This document shows, one piece after another, positions 30,484-41,290 of a DNA stretch of 64,000 nucleotides. The number at the start of each line of letters is the position of its first letter. Position 1 is the stretch's first letter. This DNA is from Eukaryota sp. TZLM1-RC. Taxonomy: Eukaryota; Metamonada: BaSk clade. The notes below the pieces were generated by a model. That model searched no databases. It was given only the letters and a program-made list of their open reading frames with translations, and had not been told where the DNA came from. Where the stretch lies: NCBI GenBank assembly GCA_040285825.1, contig JAUPSS010000004.1:3541658-3605657 (forward strand), in the 5' to 3' direction. The position numbers were made by a program, and so were the translations under genes.

Positions 30484-30891
30484 ATGGCCCGTACTAAGCA
30501 AACCTCTCGCAAGACTACCTCCACCAAGACTCCAAGAAAGCATTTGGCTACCAAGGCTGCTCGCAAAGCTGCCCCCGCTACTGGTGGTATCAAGAAACCC
30601 CATCGTTATCGTCCTGGTACCGTTGCTCTCCGTGAAATCAGAAAGTACCAAAAGTCTACTGAGCTCTTAATCCGTAAGCTACCCTTCCAACGTTTGGTTA
30701 GAGAAATTGCCCAAGAGTTTAAGGGTGAGTTGAGATTCCAAGCCTCTGGTATCTCTGCTCTTCAAGAAGCTGCTGAAGCTTACCTTGTTGGTTTGTTTGA
30801 AGACACCAATCTCTGTGCTATTCATGCTAAACGTGTTACCATTATGCCCAAGGATATGGCTTTGGCTAAGAGAATTCGTTCTGATTTTTAA
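30484..30891 (+). CDS. Histone H3 (right copy)
   Basis: 135 residues, identical to the left copy in every position, including Thr10, Ala28 and the RSDF end. ATG and hairpin are intact, but the core of the proposed upstream element carries one substitution, so its activity may differ. Downstream, the start of the cyclin gene follows within 310 bp and is then cut by the retroelement nest. Confidence 0.98.
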   Translation: MARTKQTSRKTTSTKTPRKHLATKAARKAAPATGGIKKPHRYRPGTVALREIRKYQKSTELLIRKLPFQRLVREIAQEFKGELRFQASGISALQEAAEAYLVGLFEDTNLCAIHAKRVTIMPKDMALAKRIRSDF

Positions 30892-30902
30892 TTTTTTTAG
30901 GA

Positions 30903-30918
30903 GGTGTTTATCAACACT
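30903..30918 (+). terminator. Histone 3' stem-loop of right H3
   Basis: GGTGTTTATCAACACT followed by TTCAATAAAATC; it keeps the H3-specific loop base. Confidence 0.86.
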
Positions 30919-30924
30919 TGTTTC

Positions 30925-31265
30925 AATAAAATCTGTTTTAAAATTTTATTTAAGGAAAAAATTAATAAGTTCTATTTACAACAGTGAGGTTTCTTGCTCA
31001 TCTCTAATTTAAACAAGAAAAGTTCAACACAAAAGATAGGTCAAGCCATTGTGCACTGGTTACATCCATTAATTGAAGGCAAGGTTTTTTTATAAGGAAT
31101 GTTTGTCATTGACAAACATCTGATCACTCTAGTCTTGTCCTCTACTAATAATGGAGATGATTCTTCATGCCAGATGTTTCTCTCCACTGATCATTGATGC
31201 CTGGTATCACTGCTACCTCTCCTGTTTCTCTTTCCGATGAATCCCTCTCCTCTGTTGTACACTGT
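30925..31265 (+). repeat. Direct repeat copy 1 flanking the retroelement nest
   Basis: About 340 bp from AATAAAATCTG (just after the H3 hairpin) through the cyclin 5' flank and first codons. The same sequence recurs at 40953-41290, so the nest of mobile elements lies between two direct copies. Both differ from each other and from the left arm by substitutions and small indels. Confidence 0.85.
31197..31265 (+). pseudogene. Cyclin 5' fragment
   Basis: ATG and about 22 codons of the cyclin (PGITATSPVSLSDESLS), then loss of similarity where element B begins. A remnant of the direct duplication, not a gene. Confidence 0.85.
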
Positions 31266-31269
31266 TTGC

Positions 31270-32799
31270 CTCCATTCATTTTTTTTTGAACATATTAATT
31301 TGTTGAACTTGCACACTTCATAATTAATGGGACGAAATTCATGGAACAAAGATTTCCTCTACAAAACCTTGATCTGCTTGTTGTCTAGCTAAAGCTTATC
31401 TAATTCGATTGAAAAACCGAGGCAATCTGGTAATAATGACAAATTGAATTCGAGAGCACCATAAAAAGATATTGAATTTTTTCATTGTTTTTTCTTGAAC
31501 CATTTTTTGGAAATTATTCAAAAAAGTTCCTGCTTCTACTGATAGTCTTCCGTTTATCGAAAATGGGAAACCAATAAAAAGTTGTCTATTTCTATCAGCA
31601 TTAGCCTCTCCGATACCTTTGTCATATTTTCTATGTTTTTCTTTAGCTTTAAATTCAAGAGCACTTACAGGATTAAGTTTTCTTTTTTGAACCAAAGTGT
31701 CATTTGCAACATTACAGGAGACAAAGTCAACAACAGCTTCAGAGTTCTCAATCCAATCACAGTATACATCACCTCTACCATCAGAACCAAAACTGTTCAA
31801 TGACAGTGTTTCCTTCAGCAAAGGCTCTTTGATACACGATCTTCTTGCAGTTCGTACCATATTGAAAACAGTGTCTCTAAAAGCATCATGTAATGAAGAA
31901 CGATAAGTTATCAATTTAGAGCAATTCAGAGCATGGCGCAAAGTGAGTTGGGGTGAATTCGAACAAATACAATTTTCTTTTCATAATGATTGATAAATGG
32001 GGATATTCAAATATTATCTCATTTTTGTTACAAACTTCATCAGTAACACACAGTCCAAATTTTCGCGGTACAATGGTTTCAAACAGTGAAGAATCTGATG
32101 ACTGATTTTCACAAACACCATTTTCCAATAACAATGAGCGAAGATCTTGATTTAAAACAGCCGAACTGCATATATTATTATAAAGATCATTTTCATATAT
32201 TCCAGTCAACCGTTGCTGTAATACTCGAAGAGTGTATTTCAAATTTAAAAAATTCTTTTCCGGAATATTACCATTGGATGACTGGGGAAGGCATTGACTT
32301 CAATTTTTTGCTTCAATTTTTGAAATTACATCATTTAACGCAAAAGCAGTAGGACTTTGCGTTATCATTAAGTCTTCCCAATTGGCAAATCTGTCAGAAA
32401 ACACAAATATTGCATTTCTACATCCACCAATAAAAGCACATGAAGTAAGAATAGACGCCTTTGTCCAACCTAAACCGCCATAAAGTGGACTAAGATAAGC
32501 GTGATCAGGAATTTGGAACATTTTACATCCTTGTCATTGTGACAAAACTTTTGCAGGTAATTCATTAAACTTCTGGGCCAAAGGCCTGGTGATAAGAGGA
32601 TTTGTAGATCGAAATATATGATTAAAGTTGGAACTAAAACACAGTTTTATAATGGTAAATTTGACATGTTTCTGTATATCTAAATTCATCATTTGGTCAT
32701 CTATTTCGGAAATTGAGTTCAACTTTTCAAACAATTCTTTGGTAATTTCATAATTATTTCCTACAAACGAACCCAAATTACGAAAAGCATCAATTGAAT
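31270..32799 (-). mobile_element. Element B copy 4, truncated and decayed
   Basis: About 1.5 kb on the minus strand. From 32799 it carries the part after the RT motifs (FVGNNYEITKELFEKLNS), then LSPLYGGLGWTKASILTSCA, the knuckle region (CICSNSPQLTLRHALNC part, about 31920-31960) and the endonuclease-like end (31860-31400). Frames break at about 32525, 32300, 32000 and 31400. It abuts element C head to head at about 32800 without a clear duplication. Confidence 0.8.
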
Positions 32800-32940
32800 T
32801 TCTAATTTGTTAAATTGTAAACATTTTATTACTTCTAGAAGCAAGGTTCATGATACTGTAGGAGACCAATTATATTGTATGTGTAAGTCTCATAGAATTG
32901 TATCCTTTTTGGAACCTCTGTTGTCAAATCTGTTTGATAC
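32800..32940 (+). mobile_element. Element C, 5' piece, interrupted by the LTR element
   Basis: Encodes LNCKHFITSRSKVHDTVGDQ...FLEPLLSNLF, the region just after the Cys/His knuckle of elements A and B but clearly diverged. It stops at the ATAC target site of the LTR retrotransposon and resumes at 40382. Confidence 0.75.
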
Positions 32941-33094
32941 TGATGGTCTTGGCTGTTGGTTATTGTCTGACATACAATGTGGAGTAACAGAAGTGTAATT
33001 TATTACGAAGAGGAATTGTATTCTCTCTTCTTAAGCTAACAGGCGGAATACTAATAACTAAACTATTAACTATAAATACTATTCAAGACTAATA
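32941..33094 (-). repeat. 3' LTR of the Ty3/gypsy-type element
   Basis: 154 bp, matching 40224-40377 with two substitutions. On this strand it is preceded by a purine-rich tract (GAGAGGAAAAGGCAG) and ends ...CCATCA. Its first bases read TATTAG where the other LTR has TGTTAG. ATAC at 32937-32940 is one half of the 4-bp target duplication. Confidence 0.93.
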
Positions 33095-36000
33095 CTGCCT
33101 TTTCCTCTCTTTCGAGCGACGAGCCCTAGAAGCTCTAGTCACAGGAGGTGAACTAATAGAATTATTACGCTTCTTGGGAGGAGCGGATTTAGTACGGCGA
33201 CGTGCTTTTGAAGTCTTGATAAAGTCTTTATACGCGGCAGTATTTTGGACTGTAGACACATGCTCAGTGGTGATCTCTTTTCCTGGCCATTGCACTTGGC
33301 AAAAGTCACCTTCCTGACTGAGCACTTTTTCAATGATGTGTTCTTCGACATCACCTGCAGCGACCCAGGAGTGGAACTCATCGTTGGTGGGCAAGCTGGA
33401 GTGCCAGGGAGCTAAGTGTTTGACGCTAGCTTGGACAATCGTACCTGTGCAGAGATTCTTAATATTCACAGACGAATTGGATTCGATTTCAGTAATTAGG
33501 AAGGGTCCTAAAAAGTCTCCATGAAGCTTAGCGGAAGAGCCAGATGCTCTCAATACCAATTGACCAACTTCAAAAGGGTTTGGAGTTGACGATCTAGCTA
33601 GCTTGGAAGCTTTGGAAGCTTGATGGTGTGCTGCCTTTTCCTGTTTCTCTTTCAATCTTCGAAATTTAGATTGAATTTCTTGAATAAAAGATGACTCAGA
33701 CGTCGAGCTTTCAATGATTTCAAGAATTTTGCCAGGGTTTGATCTGGGAGACACATCTGAGCCAAAGATCACTTGGTATGGGGTGTGGTTGGTTATTGAG
33801 CTCTTGGAAGAGTTGATCAATAATTGCACATAAGGCAAGTATTCAGACCACACATTGTAGGCATTGAAGTCTACGAGCAATTTCCGTAGGTTTTGCAGGA
33901 TGTCTCTGTGTCGGCGCTCTACCAGGCCGTTGGACGGAGAAAACCTAGGTATTGACTTTGACACCTCTATGCCCAAAAATTTGCTTAATTCGTCAAAGAC
34001 AGCCTTGGAAAATTCGGGTCCATTATCGCTGTGGATTTGAAATGGAATACCAAAGATGGCACAGACTTTCCAAATTAATGCATCTGCAGTAAGATTGGCA
34101 TTTATCTCTTTTAAAGGCACGATGATCGTGAACCTAGAGAAGCTGTCAATAAATACGAGGATGTATTTGTAGCCTTCTTGATCTTCTGGAAGAGGACCAA
34201 TAACGTCGGCGTTGACGCGAGCAAAGGGTCTGTCAGCCCACAATGAACCGGTTGGGGGAACATGCAGTTTGGGAACTGGCTTAGTTTTCTGACAGGAGGG
34301 TCATTCTTGGACGTGCTTATTCATGTCGGTGAGCATGTTTGGCCACCAATAATCGCTGTTCCTGAGCTTGTTCAGGCTTTCAGCTTTGCTTGGATGACCT
34401 CCTTGCAGAAGTCCATGCAACAAGTTAAGGGTGTCCTTAATGAGTGATTTGGGAATCACTATCTTGTTGTCGTGAGTCATATATAAATCAAGATGATTGT
34501 TATGAACACAGTTGTTGAAAGAGTGGTCTTTGGAAGCTATGGCAAGCTTCTGTTCGGACCTAATCTTACAGAGCCATGGCTCGAAAATAGGCAGGTCGTT
34601 GGAACATCGTTCTTTGATGACCATGATACGTTCGAAGTTGTTTAAGTCTTCGATGTAGTATCTTTCATTTTCTGTTCCATCAATTTTATCAATGTAAAAT
34701 GTTGGATGAAAATTTGGAGGCATTTGATGGGACAAATGATTGATCTCTTGATGGTCTATAGGCGGAACTATTCGAGACAACATATCAGCCCAGAAGTTAT
34801 TTTCCCCGTTGGTATGTACCAAATCAAAGCAGAATTCAGAGAATATGGGTAACCATCTTGTTACAATTCTGTTCTTCTCAGGAGCCGTGAACATGTAGGT
34901 AAGGTTTTGATGGTCTGTGAATATAACCAGTTTCCTTCCTTTCAAGTAGTTTTCAAAACCACTTTGAGTTAACATGAGTAGGATAGCATAGAGTTCCTTT
35001 TGGTTTGTCGGCCAGTTCTTTTGCGAGTTGGTTAACAACCGGCTGAAGAAGCTGATAGGCCTACATTTCCTGTTGATCAGGGGGGTACCGGGGTCGTCGA
35101 CTTGTTCGATTTGTTCCCATATGACGCCGCCTACAGCTATGTCGGACGCATCGCAACTAATTAAAATTTGGTTTTCCAGCGGAGGTAAGCTGAGCGGCAT
35201 GTGCTTCGCTATCAGTTGTTTGATCTTTTGAAGGAGTCCGTCGTGCATGTCGGTCCATTGAAGGCGTTGCGCGCGGGGTTTGGGTTTAACTTTGGAGTTA
35301 TTTCCATCCTTCTTAGTCAATCTGATGATAGGAGCGATGAGCTCAGATACCTGAGGAAGCCATTCTCTAATGAAGTTGACTGATCCTACGAGGCTGCGGA
35401 CGTCTTTGATTGTCTTTGGTCTAGGTAGATTCAACAAAGATTCAACGCGAGTGGGATCGATAGTCCGTTGTTTGTTTTGGAAAACACTGCCCAGTATCTT
35501 GATTGGGTGTCTGGAAGACACGAAATGGCACTTTGGAAGTCCCAAGGAAACTATTTTGCATCTGGCTTGATCAAGGACACGACGGAGGCGTTCAATGAAT
35601 TCGTCAAAGGTTGAACCTATGATTATGATGTCATCTATGTAAATGAGGACACCGTCTCCAGAGAAGATGTCAGCCATGACGTTTTGGAAAACGGCTGGGA
35701 CATTCTTTAGGCCAAAAGCTGCACGTTTGAACATGATGCTTTTGCCGGGAATGCTCAGGGCTGTTTTCTGCCAGTCCTTTTCAGCAATCTTGAGTTGCCA
35801 AAAGGCTTTGGGGAGGTCAAGGGTGCCTATGTAGTTCGCTTGGGAGAGAAATACCAGCACATCGGAGATCCTTGGAAGGTTGGGCTCAACAGGAATGGTG
35901 TTGGCGTTGACTCCGTCCTTGCCACTATAGTCACCGGTAAGGCGGGGCTTACGGTGATCTGGGTAGACCACTAGACAGACAGGGGAGCTGAACTCATGGT

Positions 36001-36889
36001 TCGATGGAACAGCAAATCCTGAGTCTACGAGTTCGTCGAAAATTTGGTTAGCGACCTCTAGCCTGGCTGGATTCAGGGTCCTGGGGGGTCTTCTAACTCT
36101 GACGTCTTCGTTGTAGAAGTTGATTTCCATGGGAGGGCAATCAATACCTTCAGCATGAGGCTTGAGGGTAAATACGTCTTCGAACTCTTTCAAAGTTTGA
36201 AGTAGGGACTTCTTGAAATGGTCGTTGTCGAGGTTGATGGTACAACCAGATGAGTTGATGTGTTCCAACCAACGTGTGGAAACGTTGACGACTTCTGAAG
36301 CTTGCGATATTCGATTGTCGAATTCGGCTTCAGGTAATAGTAATGTTCGACAGGCGTCGTCCATTCTAATATAAATGCCCTTGTTGTTCATCAGCCCAAG
36401 GTGGCTCAACAAGTCAGCACCAATGAGAATGGTCTCATGTCCAGGAACGATGCTGAACTTGTGTTTCACGTGTACAATCTGGGTAACGCTACCTAGTCTA
36501 ATGCTAAGGGTTCCAGAAGCAGTACCAAGGGACTGTGAGGTAGTTCCATCAGCAATCTTGTATGAAATGGTTTCGTTGGAACGTGCCATGTTACAATTAC
36601 TGATGACGTCTTCCGTGACTACTGAGCATGTTGCACCAGAGTCGAATATGCCTTTAACTTCGACATTGTTGATCAAGAAGTTTAATTGTAGGCAGTTGTG
36701 ATTCATGGATTGTACCATAAAAATTGTGTCAGAATCATGTCCATTTAGGTCGGCTTGTTCTGAGAAGAAGTTAGCCTGACTGTTGGGTATCTTGGTAGGT
36801 TCCAAGTTTGCAAGCGGATTGATAAGAGAATCTTTCCATGCTGAACTTTCTGTATGTGGTTGTGTTGTTGTTGTAGGGGGTATGGTTTC
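33089..36889 (-). CDS. LTR element pol: protease, RT, RNase H, integrase
   Basis: In frame with gag after a single TAA. Protease: VKGIFDSGATCSV (DSG active site, about 36650). RT: PRLTGDYSGKDGVN, TLDLPKAFWQLKI and VLIYIDDIIIIG (YIDD, about 35640). RNase H: LISCDASDIAVGG, a KELYAI Glu and VIFTDHQNLTYM. Integrase: His pair in the zinc region (about 34380-34300), then catalytic D, D, E in VNADVIGPL, HSDNGPEF and GLVERRHRD. The end has GDFLGPFLITEI and a chromodomain-like EEHIIEKV...CQVQWPG stretch. One in-frame TGA at 34301-34303 sits where the first Cys of the HHCC zinc site is expected, so this copy makes at best a truncated product. The frame ends inside the 3' LTR. Confidence 0.92.
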
Positions 36890-37833
36890 TTAAGTACATA
36901 AATAGTGACGGGAACGTTTATTGTAAGAAGAGCCTCTGCCTCTGCCGCGAGTACCTCTTCGACTACGGAAACCAGAACCTCTAGAACTTCTACCTCGAGC
37001 TTGTTGTTGAGCTTGTTGCTCTCTCCATTTCTTGCTCCTTTGGCAGTCTTCACTGGGGCACCTTTCGGTCGGATGGCCCTTTTGCTTACAGAAGTTGCAT
37101 TGGACATCAGCGGCCTGGGAAGACGATTGTGGTAGGCTTCCTCCTCTCTTACTTTGTTTTGGGCGTTTACCTGGACCAGAACCTCGTGGTCTGGGGATGT
37201 CAGGTGGGGAGGGAACGACCATGGGAGGTCGGCGAGAGGCCTGCTGGTGAGTTAATTGGTTCTGATAGGTGAAATCGACATGGTTCAGTTGTTCCATGAA
37301 CGATCTGGCGTTACAGAAATTCTCGTATTCAATTTGAAGAACACTAAAGAATTCCCAAGGGTGTGCCCATCGCATGAGTAGTGGGAGGGAGAGGACCAGA
37401 TCCTGAGGAGTCTGTCTCTGATAGGGATAATTCCTACGCTTTCTAGGACATGAGTAGCAACTACCCAGTCTGGAAGTCTATCAGCTGGAGGAGTGGAGCT
37501 TATGGAGAATGTTCTCAATTGTTGAGAGATGCCCCTAAACTCTTGGATGGCGGTGGAGCGAGTCAAAACTCTGCCGATGTTGACCATGAAGTCAATCCAT
37601 CTATTGCCATAATCTCTTTCCGACCAGTCCATGTTGGTTGCGAGGAGAGCTCGATTAGCCTCATCCAGTCTGCTGAATTGGGTTCTTCTTAGAATTTGAG
37701 CCCAAATGATGCGTTCATCTCTTGAGGTAGGGACCGTGGGAGAAGAGATAGCTAGGTGAGCACCTTGGTATCGTAGCGCATTTAACACCTCGGGGGTGAC
37801 ACATTCAGCGAGGCCTCGGGGGTTGATCCTCAT
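36890..37833 (-). CDS. LTR element gag: capsid-like and CCHC nucleocapsid
   Basis: Begins at ATG 37833, four bases after the ORF1 stop. The first part (RINPRGLAECVTPEVLNALR, DEANRALLATNMDWSERD, IQEFRGISQQLRTF) is helical and capsid-like. The frame shifts once near 37400-37440, and the second part carries MRWAHPWEFFSVLQIEYENF, a basic region (GSGPGKRPKQSKRGG) and one zinc knuckle CNFCKQKGHPTERC (CX2CX4HX4C), then RGRSSRGSGFRSRRG. It ends at TAA 36890-36892, in frame with pol. The internal shift may be damage, a frameshift site or an unseen intron. Confidence 0.8.
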
Positions 37834-37836
37834 GGC

Positions 37837-40256
37837 TTAACGGAACAAGTCCCATTCGTGAACTGGTTCTCCAGTGATGTTACCAAAATACTCATCGATC
37901 GATGGTTGGGAACCTTCTCTAGCTAGTTCTAATTCTTCACGTAGTCTGGCAACTTCGTTGGCTAGAGCTATCTGAGCTGGATCCTCCATGTTACCTCTCG
38001 TTTCTCTTAGGACCCGGTCGGTACGACTCCAGAGAATGAATTTGTTGACAAACTTCAGAAGTTTATCAGCGTCTCTCAAATCAGAAGCTTCGAGATATGG
38101 ACGTTTAGGACGGTCCCTACGTCTGTCATCTCGGTCTCTTGATCCAATCATTGAAGAAAGGAGAAGGCTACTTTCGTATGTGCCCGAGAAAGGTGTATGA
38201 TGTGAGGAGATGGAGGAAGTAGAACCTGTCGTGGAAGGTGTAGGTTGAGGTTGAGGAGCTCGACTAACGGGAGTGATGGGAGCAGGTACCGCATCAGAAG
38301 ATGTGATGGGGGTGGGTGATTCACTGCTCACAGTGACAACATCGTCGTCGACTTGTTCCATCGCAGATTGGTTGAGATAGAAAGTTTCCATGGTGGAGAG
38401 TGAATCAGATTCCATAGGAGGTTGTGGTGATTCAGGAGGTTGCGCGGAGGAAGATGGAGCTTCACTCTGTTGAGGTTGAGCAGAGGAAGATGGAGCTTCA
38501 CTCTGTTGAGGTTGAGGTGACTCTTGAACATCTTCAAATTGGGCTGGAACCTGATGAGAAGATACTGCTGGTTGTACCAAGCGAGTCTTTTCGATCCTGC
38601 CTTCAACCATTACCCATTTCAGCATTCTGGATTCTACGCAACCAGGGAATACTGTAACTTGCTGGAGGGCTCTTTGTAGATTACCAGTTCTTCTATGGTC
38701 GGGACCGCAATATGATGCTATATGGTCTGGACGTCTGTCGTAAAGAAAGAGTCTTTCACCATATGTGGTTTCGGTAAACCACCACCCTGTTCTGTAATCT
38801 CTGTCGATAAGGATATCGAGAGATGCATTGTACCCAGGGCATAACCTAGGGTATGGACAAGGGTTATGAACATTTAAGAAGAGGTTGTCTTCATCTCCAG
38901 CGAAGCGTCTGAAAACTCCTTCTCGAGTAGTTCTCATGAACCTAACTCCGGGTCTTGGGTTGTAAGTAGGTTCTGGGTCATTCCTGGAGGTTTCTGGGGT
39001 GATCCTTTCGTCGGTAAGAAATGGACCTATTCTGGGAGAGATCCATAATCCTAAGTCGTTCTCGACTTTGGGACCGTAGAAAGGAGGACGTTTGTTGCTC
39101 AACTCCGTGGGAGGGATGGCTTCTGGGTCCTCTGGAATGACTTGTGTATCCCTATATCTAGCATAAGGATTGTGCTGGCGGGAAGCACCATGATGAATAC
39201 TCGAGCTAGCGTAGGAGCTAGTTTGAGAAGGGGTGTGTTTAGCAAGTGTAGAGGATGTTCCTCTTCTAGCCTGTAACTCTCTTTCCAGTCTGTTCTTAAG
39301 TTTCCAGATTCGATCTTCATGGAAGTAACGTTCTAAATATTTTTTAGAAACCTCACCAGTTTCTCTATCAATTTCAGGAACATGTTCCGTGGGAGGAACC
39401 GGAGGTTGAGCTGTGTGAGAAAATTCCCTGGGAGGTTCCTCATAGTCAACCAGATCTGAAAATAATAGTTCATACCTCTTCTTTGCTCTTCGGAAAGATG
39501 CGAAGGAAAATTTGGTGTGCTAGGAGTGGAATCTCTAGCCTGGGGAGGGGAAACAGACAGATTGTTAACTCCTCTTACTGTTGATGTAGTAAGAGGAGAT
39601 CCTGAAGTTGGGACAGCAGGATTTTGAATAGTTCTCCTAACAGTTGGAACTGCAGGGAGAAGCTGTTGAGAGTGAGAGGGTGGAACCTCAGAACTGGATG
39701 GAAGGGATGAAGATGGTACTTCAATGGCCTTCTTAGAGGAGGAAGAGGGTTGGTCTTCCAATCCTTCTTTTGCAGTGAGAGAAGGTTGAACAGTCTCTCT
39801 GCTCTGAGTAGAAGGTGAAGGTGGTACTTCAGAACTTCTTCCAGGGAGGGGAGAAGGTGGGACTTCAGATGCCCCCAATTGCGAAGGGGGAAGAGGAGCA
39901 ACGGAATCCTCTACGTCCTCGTCGTCGTAGGAGACCAACGAAGGACTTCTTCCTTCCGAAGGAACGGAATCCTTGGGAGGGTTGTCTCCTTCCACAGGAA
40001 CAGAATCCTGAGGAGGGGAGCTTCCTTCCATGGGAACGGAATCCTCTGGAAGGGAATTGTCTTCCTTTGGGGTGGAACCCTCAGGGAGAGTTGCTTCAGG
40101 AAGCGCAGAAGCTTCAACCGAAGAAGGAGGCACGGAAGCAGGGTCTGTGGTTAGTGGTGAGGAAGAGGGACCAGTCTCTTCCTCAAGGATCCTACGTTGA
40201 GCCGGGGACGACCCAATACGTATTGATGGTCTTGGCTGTTGGTTGTTGTCTGACAT
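37837..40256 (-). CDS. LTR element ORF1, Pro/Ser-rich structural protein
   Basis: ATG at 40256 lies within the 5' LTR. Exon-like parts 40256-39476 and 39455-37837 join across 20 bases with GT...AG ends to give 799 residues. The N-terminal third is Pro/Ser/Glu-rich with tandem motifs (PxDSVPxEG repeats, SSEVPPSP repeats). The middle has YLERYFHEDRIWKLKNRLER, followed by a globular stretch (YGPKVENDLGLWISPRIGPF, DILIDRDYRTGWWFTETTYG). A twofold QPQQSEAPSSSA repeat and a C-terminal helix (LANEVARLREELELAREG) come last. No standard gag domain recognised; it could be an N-terminal gag region or a separate ORF. Confidence 0.65.
39456..39475 (-). other. 20-nt intron-like sequence inside LTR element ORF1
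   Basis: GTATGAACTATTATTTTCAG on the minus strand. Taking it out joins SEEQRR to DLVDYEEPP in one frame, and the following frame is open to 37837. It has the GTATGN start and TTTTCAG end of host introns but no CTAAC. Confidence 0.55.
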
Positions 40257-40377
40257 ACAATGTGGAGTAACAGAAGTGTAATTTATTACGAAGAGGAATT
40301 GTATTCTCTCTTCTTAAGCTAACAGGCGGAATACTAATAACTAAACTATTAACTATAAATACTATTCAAGACTAACA
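40224..40377 (-). repeat. 5' LTR of the Ty3/gypsy-type element
   Basis: 154 bp, reads TGTTAGTCTTG...CCATCA on the minus strand; a perfect TG...CA. It contains the ORF1 start codon (40256-40254). ATAC follows at 40378-40381. Confidence 0.94.
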
Positions 40378-40952
40378 ATACTGAAGATAACTTTCATAAG
40401 AATAAAAGAGGTGATGTTATATAACCTGGATTGGATGGAACCTTCATTTTATTGGATGTAATGTCTGTTGATTTTTGTAATGTCTCAAATGAAAGGCTTG
40501 CTAATTCTAAAATTCATAATCCTCTTTCAAATGCTGAAAATTTCAAAATCAAAAAATACAATGAACCTTTGTCCAAATTGTCCAGTCAACAGCATGCAAA
40601 ATACAATTTGTATCCATTTGTATTTTCTCCATTTGGTTCACTTGCTCTAACGGCTGTACGTTTTTTGAAAGATTCTGAAATGATTGTAAAGAGAAGAACT
40701 AACAGAAATTTCAACAGATTGTTTTGTCAAAATAGAATTTGTTTTCCATTTTTAAGGGGATGTTGAAGAAGGTTTCTGATGCTGTGCTTTCTCTTGGATC
40801 TCATTATACAAGAGTTGCAGCTAGTGTTTTTGTTTTGGGAGATATGGATTACTTAGATGTTGATTTATAGGTTTTTAATAAGATTGAGAATTAAAATAAT
40901 CATTTTTTTGCATTTATTGAATTTGCACACTTAATTAAATTAACTCAATACT
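40378..40952 (+). mobile_element. Element C, 3' piece, plus a short element B end
   Basis: A continuation of 32800-32940. It encodes the endonuclease-like segment (RGDV, then stop, PGLDGTFILLDVMSVDF, NAENFKIKKYNEPLSK, FSPFGSLALTAVRFL) parallel to RRADL...VVDV...KIKQYEEP of element A. A stop interrupts the motif at about 40423, and more breaks follow after 40760. It ends near 40870. Bases about 40905-40952 (TTATTGAATTTGCACACTTAATT) match the 3' terminus of element B in minus orientation, apparently a tiny leftover. Confidence 0.7.
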
Positions 40953-41290
40953 AATAAAATCTGTCTTAAAATTGTGTCGATGGAAAAAATTAATAAGTTC
41001 TATTTATAATATCGAGGTTTTTTGATCATCTCTTATTTAAACAAGGAAAGTTCAACACAAAAGATAGGTCAAGGCAATGGGCAATGGTTGCATCCATTAA
41101 TTGAAGGCAAGGTTTTACAAGGAATGTTTGTCAATGACAAACATCTCATCAATCTTGTCTTGTCCTCTGCTACTAATGGCGATGATTCTTCATGCCAGAT
41201 GTTTCTCTCCACTGATCATTGATGCCTGGTATCACTGCTACCTCTCCCGTTTCTCTTTCCGATGAATCCCTCTCATCTGTTGTTTACACG
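40953..41290 (+). repeat. Direct repeat copy 2 flanking the retroelement nest
   Basis: Matches 30925-31265. This copy is closer to the left arm in its first part (GTGTCGATG is shared with the left arm and missing from copy 1). Confidence 0.85.

Larger units (their letters stand above)
32941..40377 (-). mobile_element. Ty3/gypsy-type LTR retrotransposon, chromovirus-like
   Basis: A 7.4-kb element read right to left, with TG...CA 154-bp LTRs that differ at only two positions and a 4-bp ATAC duplication (32937-32940, 40378-40381), so the insertion is recent. Order: ORF1 (Pro/Ser-rich), gag with CCHC knuckle, protease, reverse transcriptase, RNase H, integrase, chromodomain-like end. Integrase after RNase H defines the Ty3/gypsy order. 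It lies inside element C, which itself lies in the broken cyclin 5' region. A candidate primer-binding TGG begins about 8 bases inside the 5' LTR, which is weak. Confidence 0.93.

Noticed and set aside
32941-33094. LTR-like repeat as a MITE or solo element
   Set aside because: It pairs with 40224-40377, has TG...CA ends and encloses gag and pol.
34301-34303. TGA read as an amino acid (alternative code)
   Set aside because: HECT, TM2D and XPF all end at TGA in the expected place, so TGA is a normal stop; the TGA in pol is treated as damage.
39456-39475. Programmed ribosomal frameshift instead of an intron in ORF1
   Set aside because: No slippery heptamer at the junction, and the 20 bases have exact GT and AG ends; kept as second choice only.
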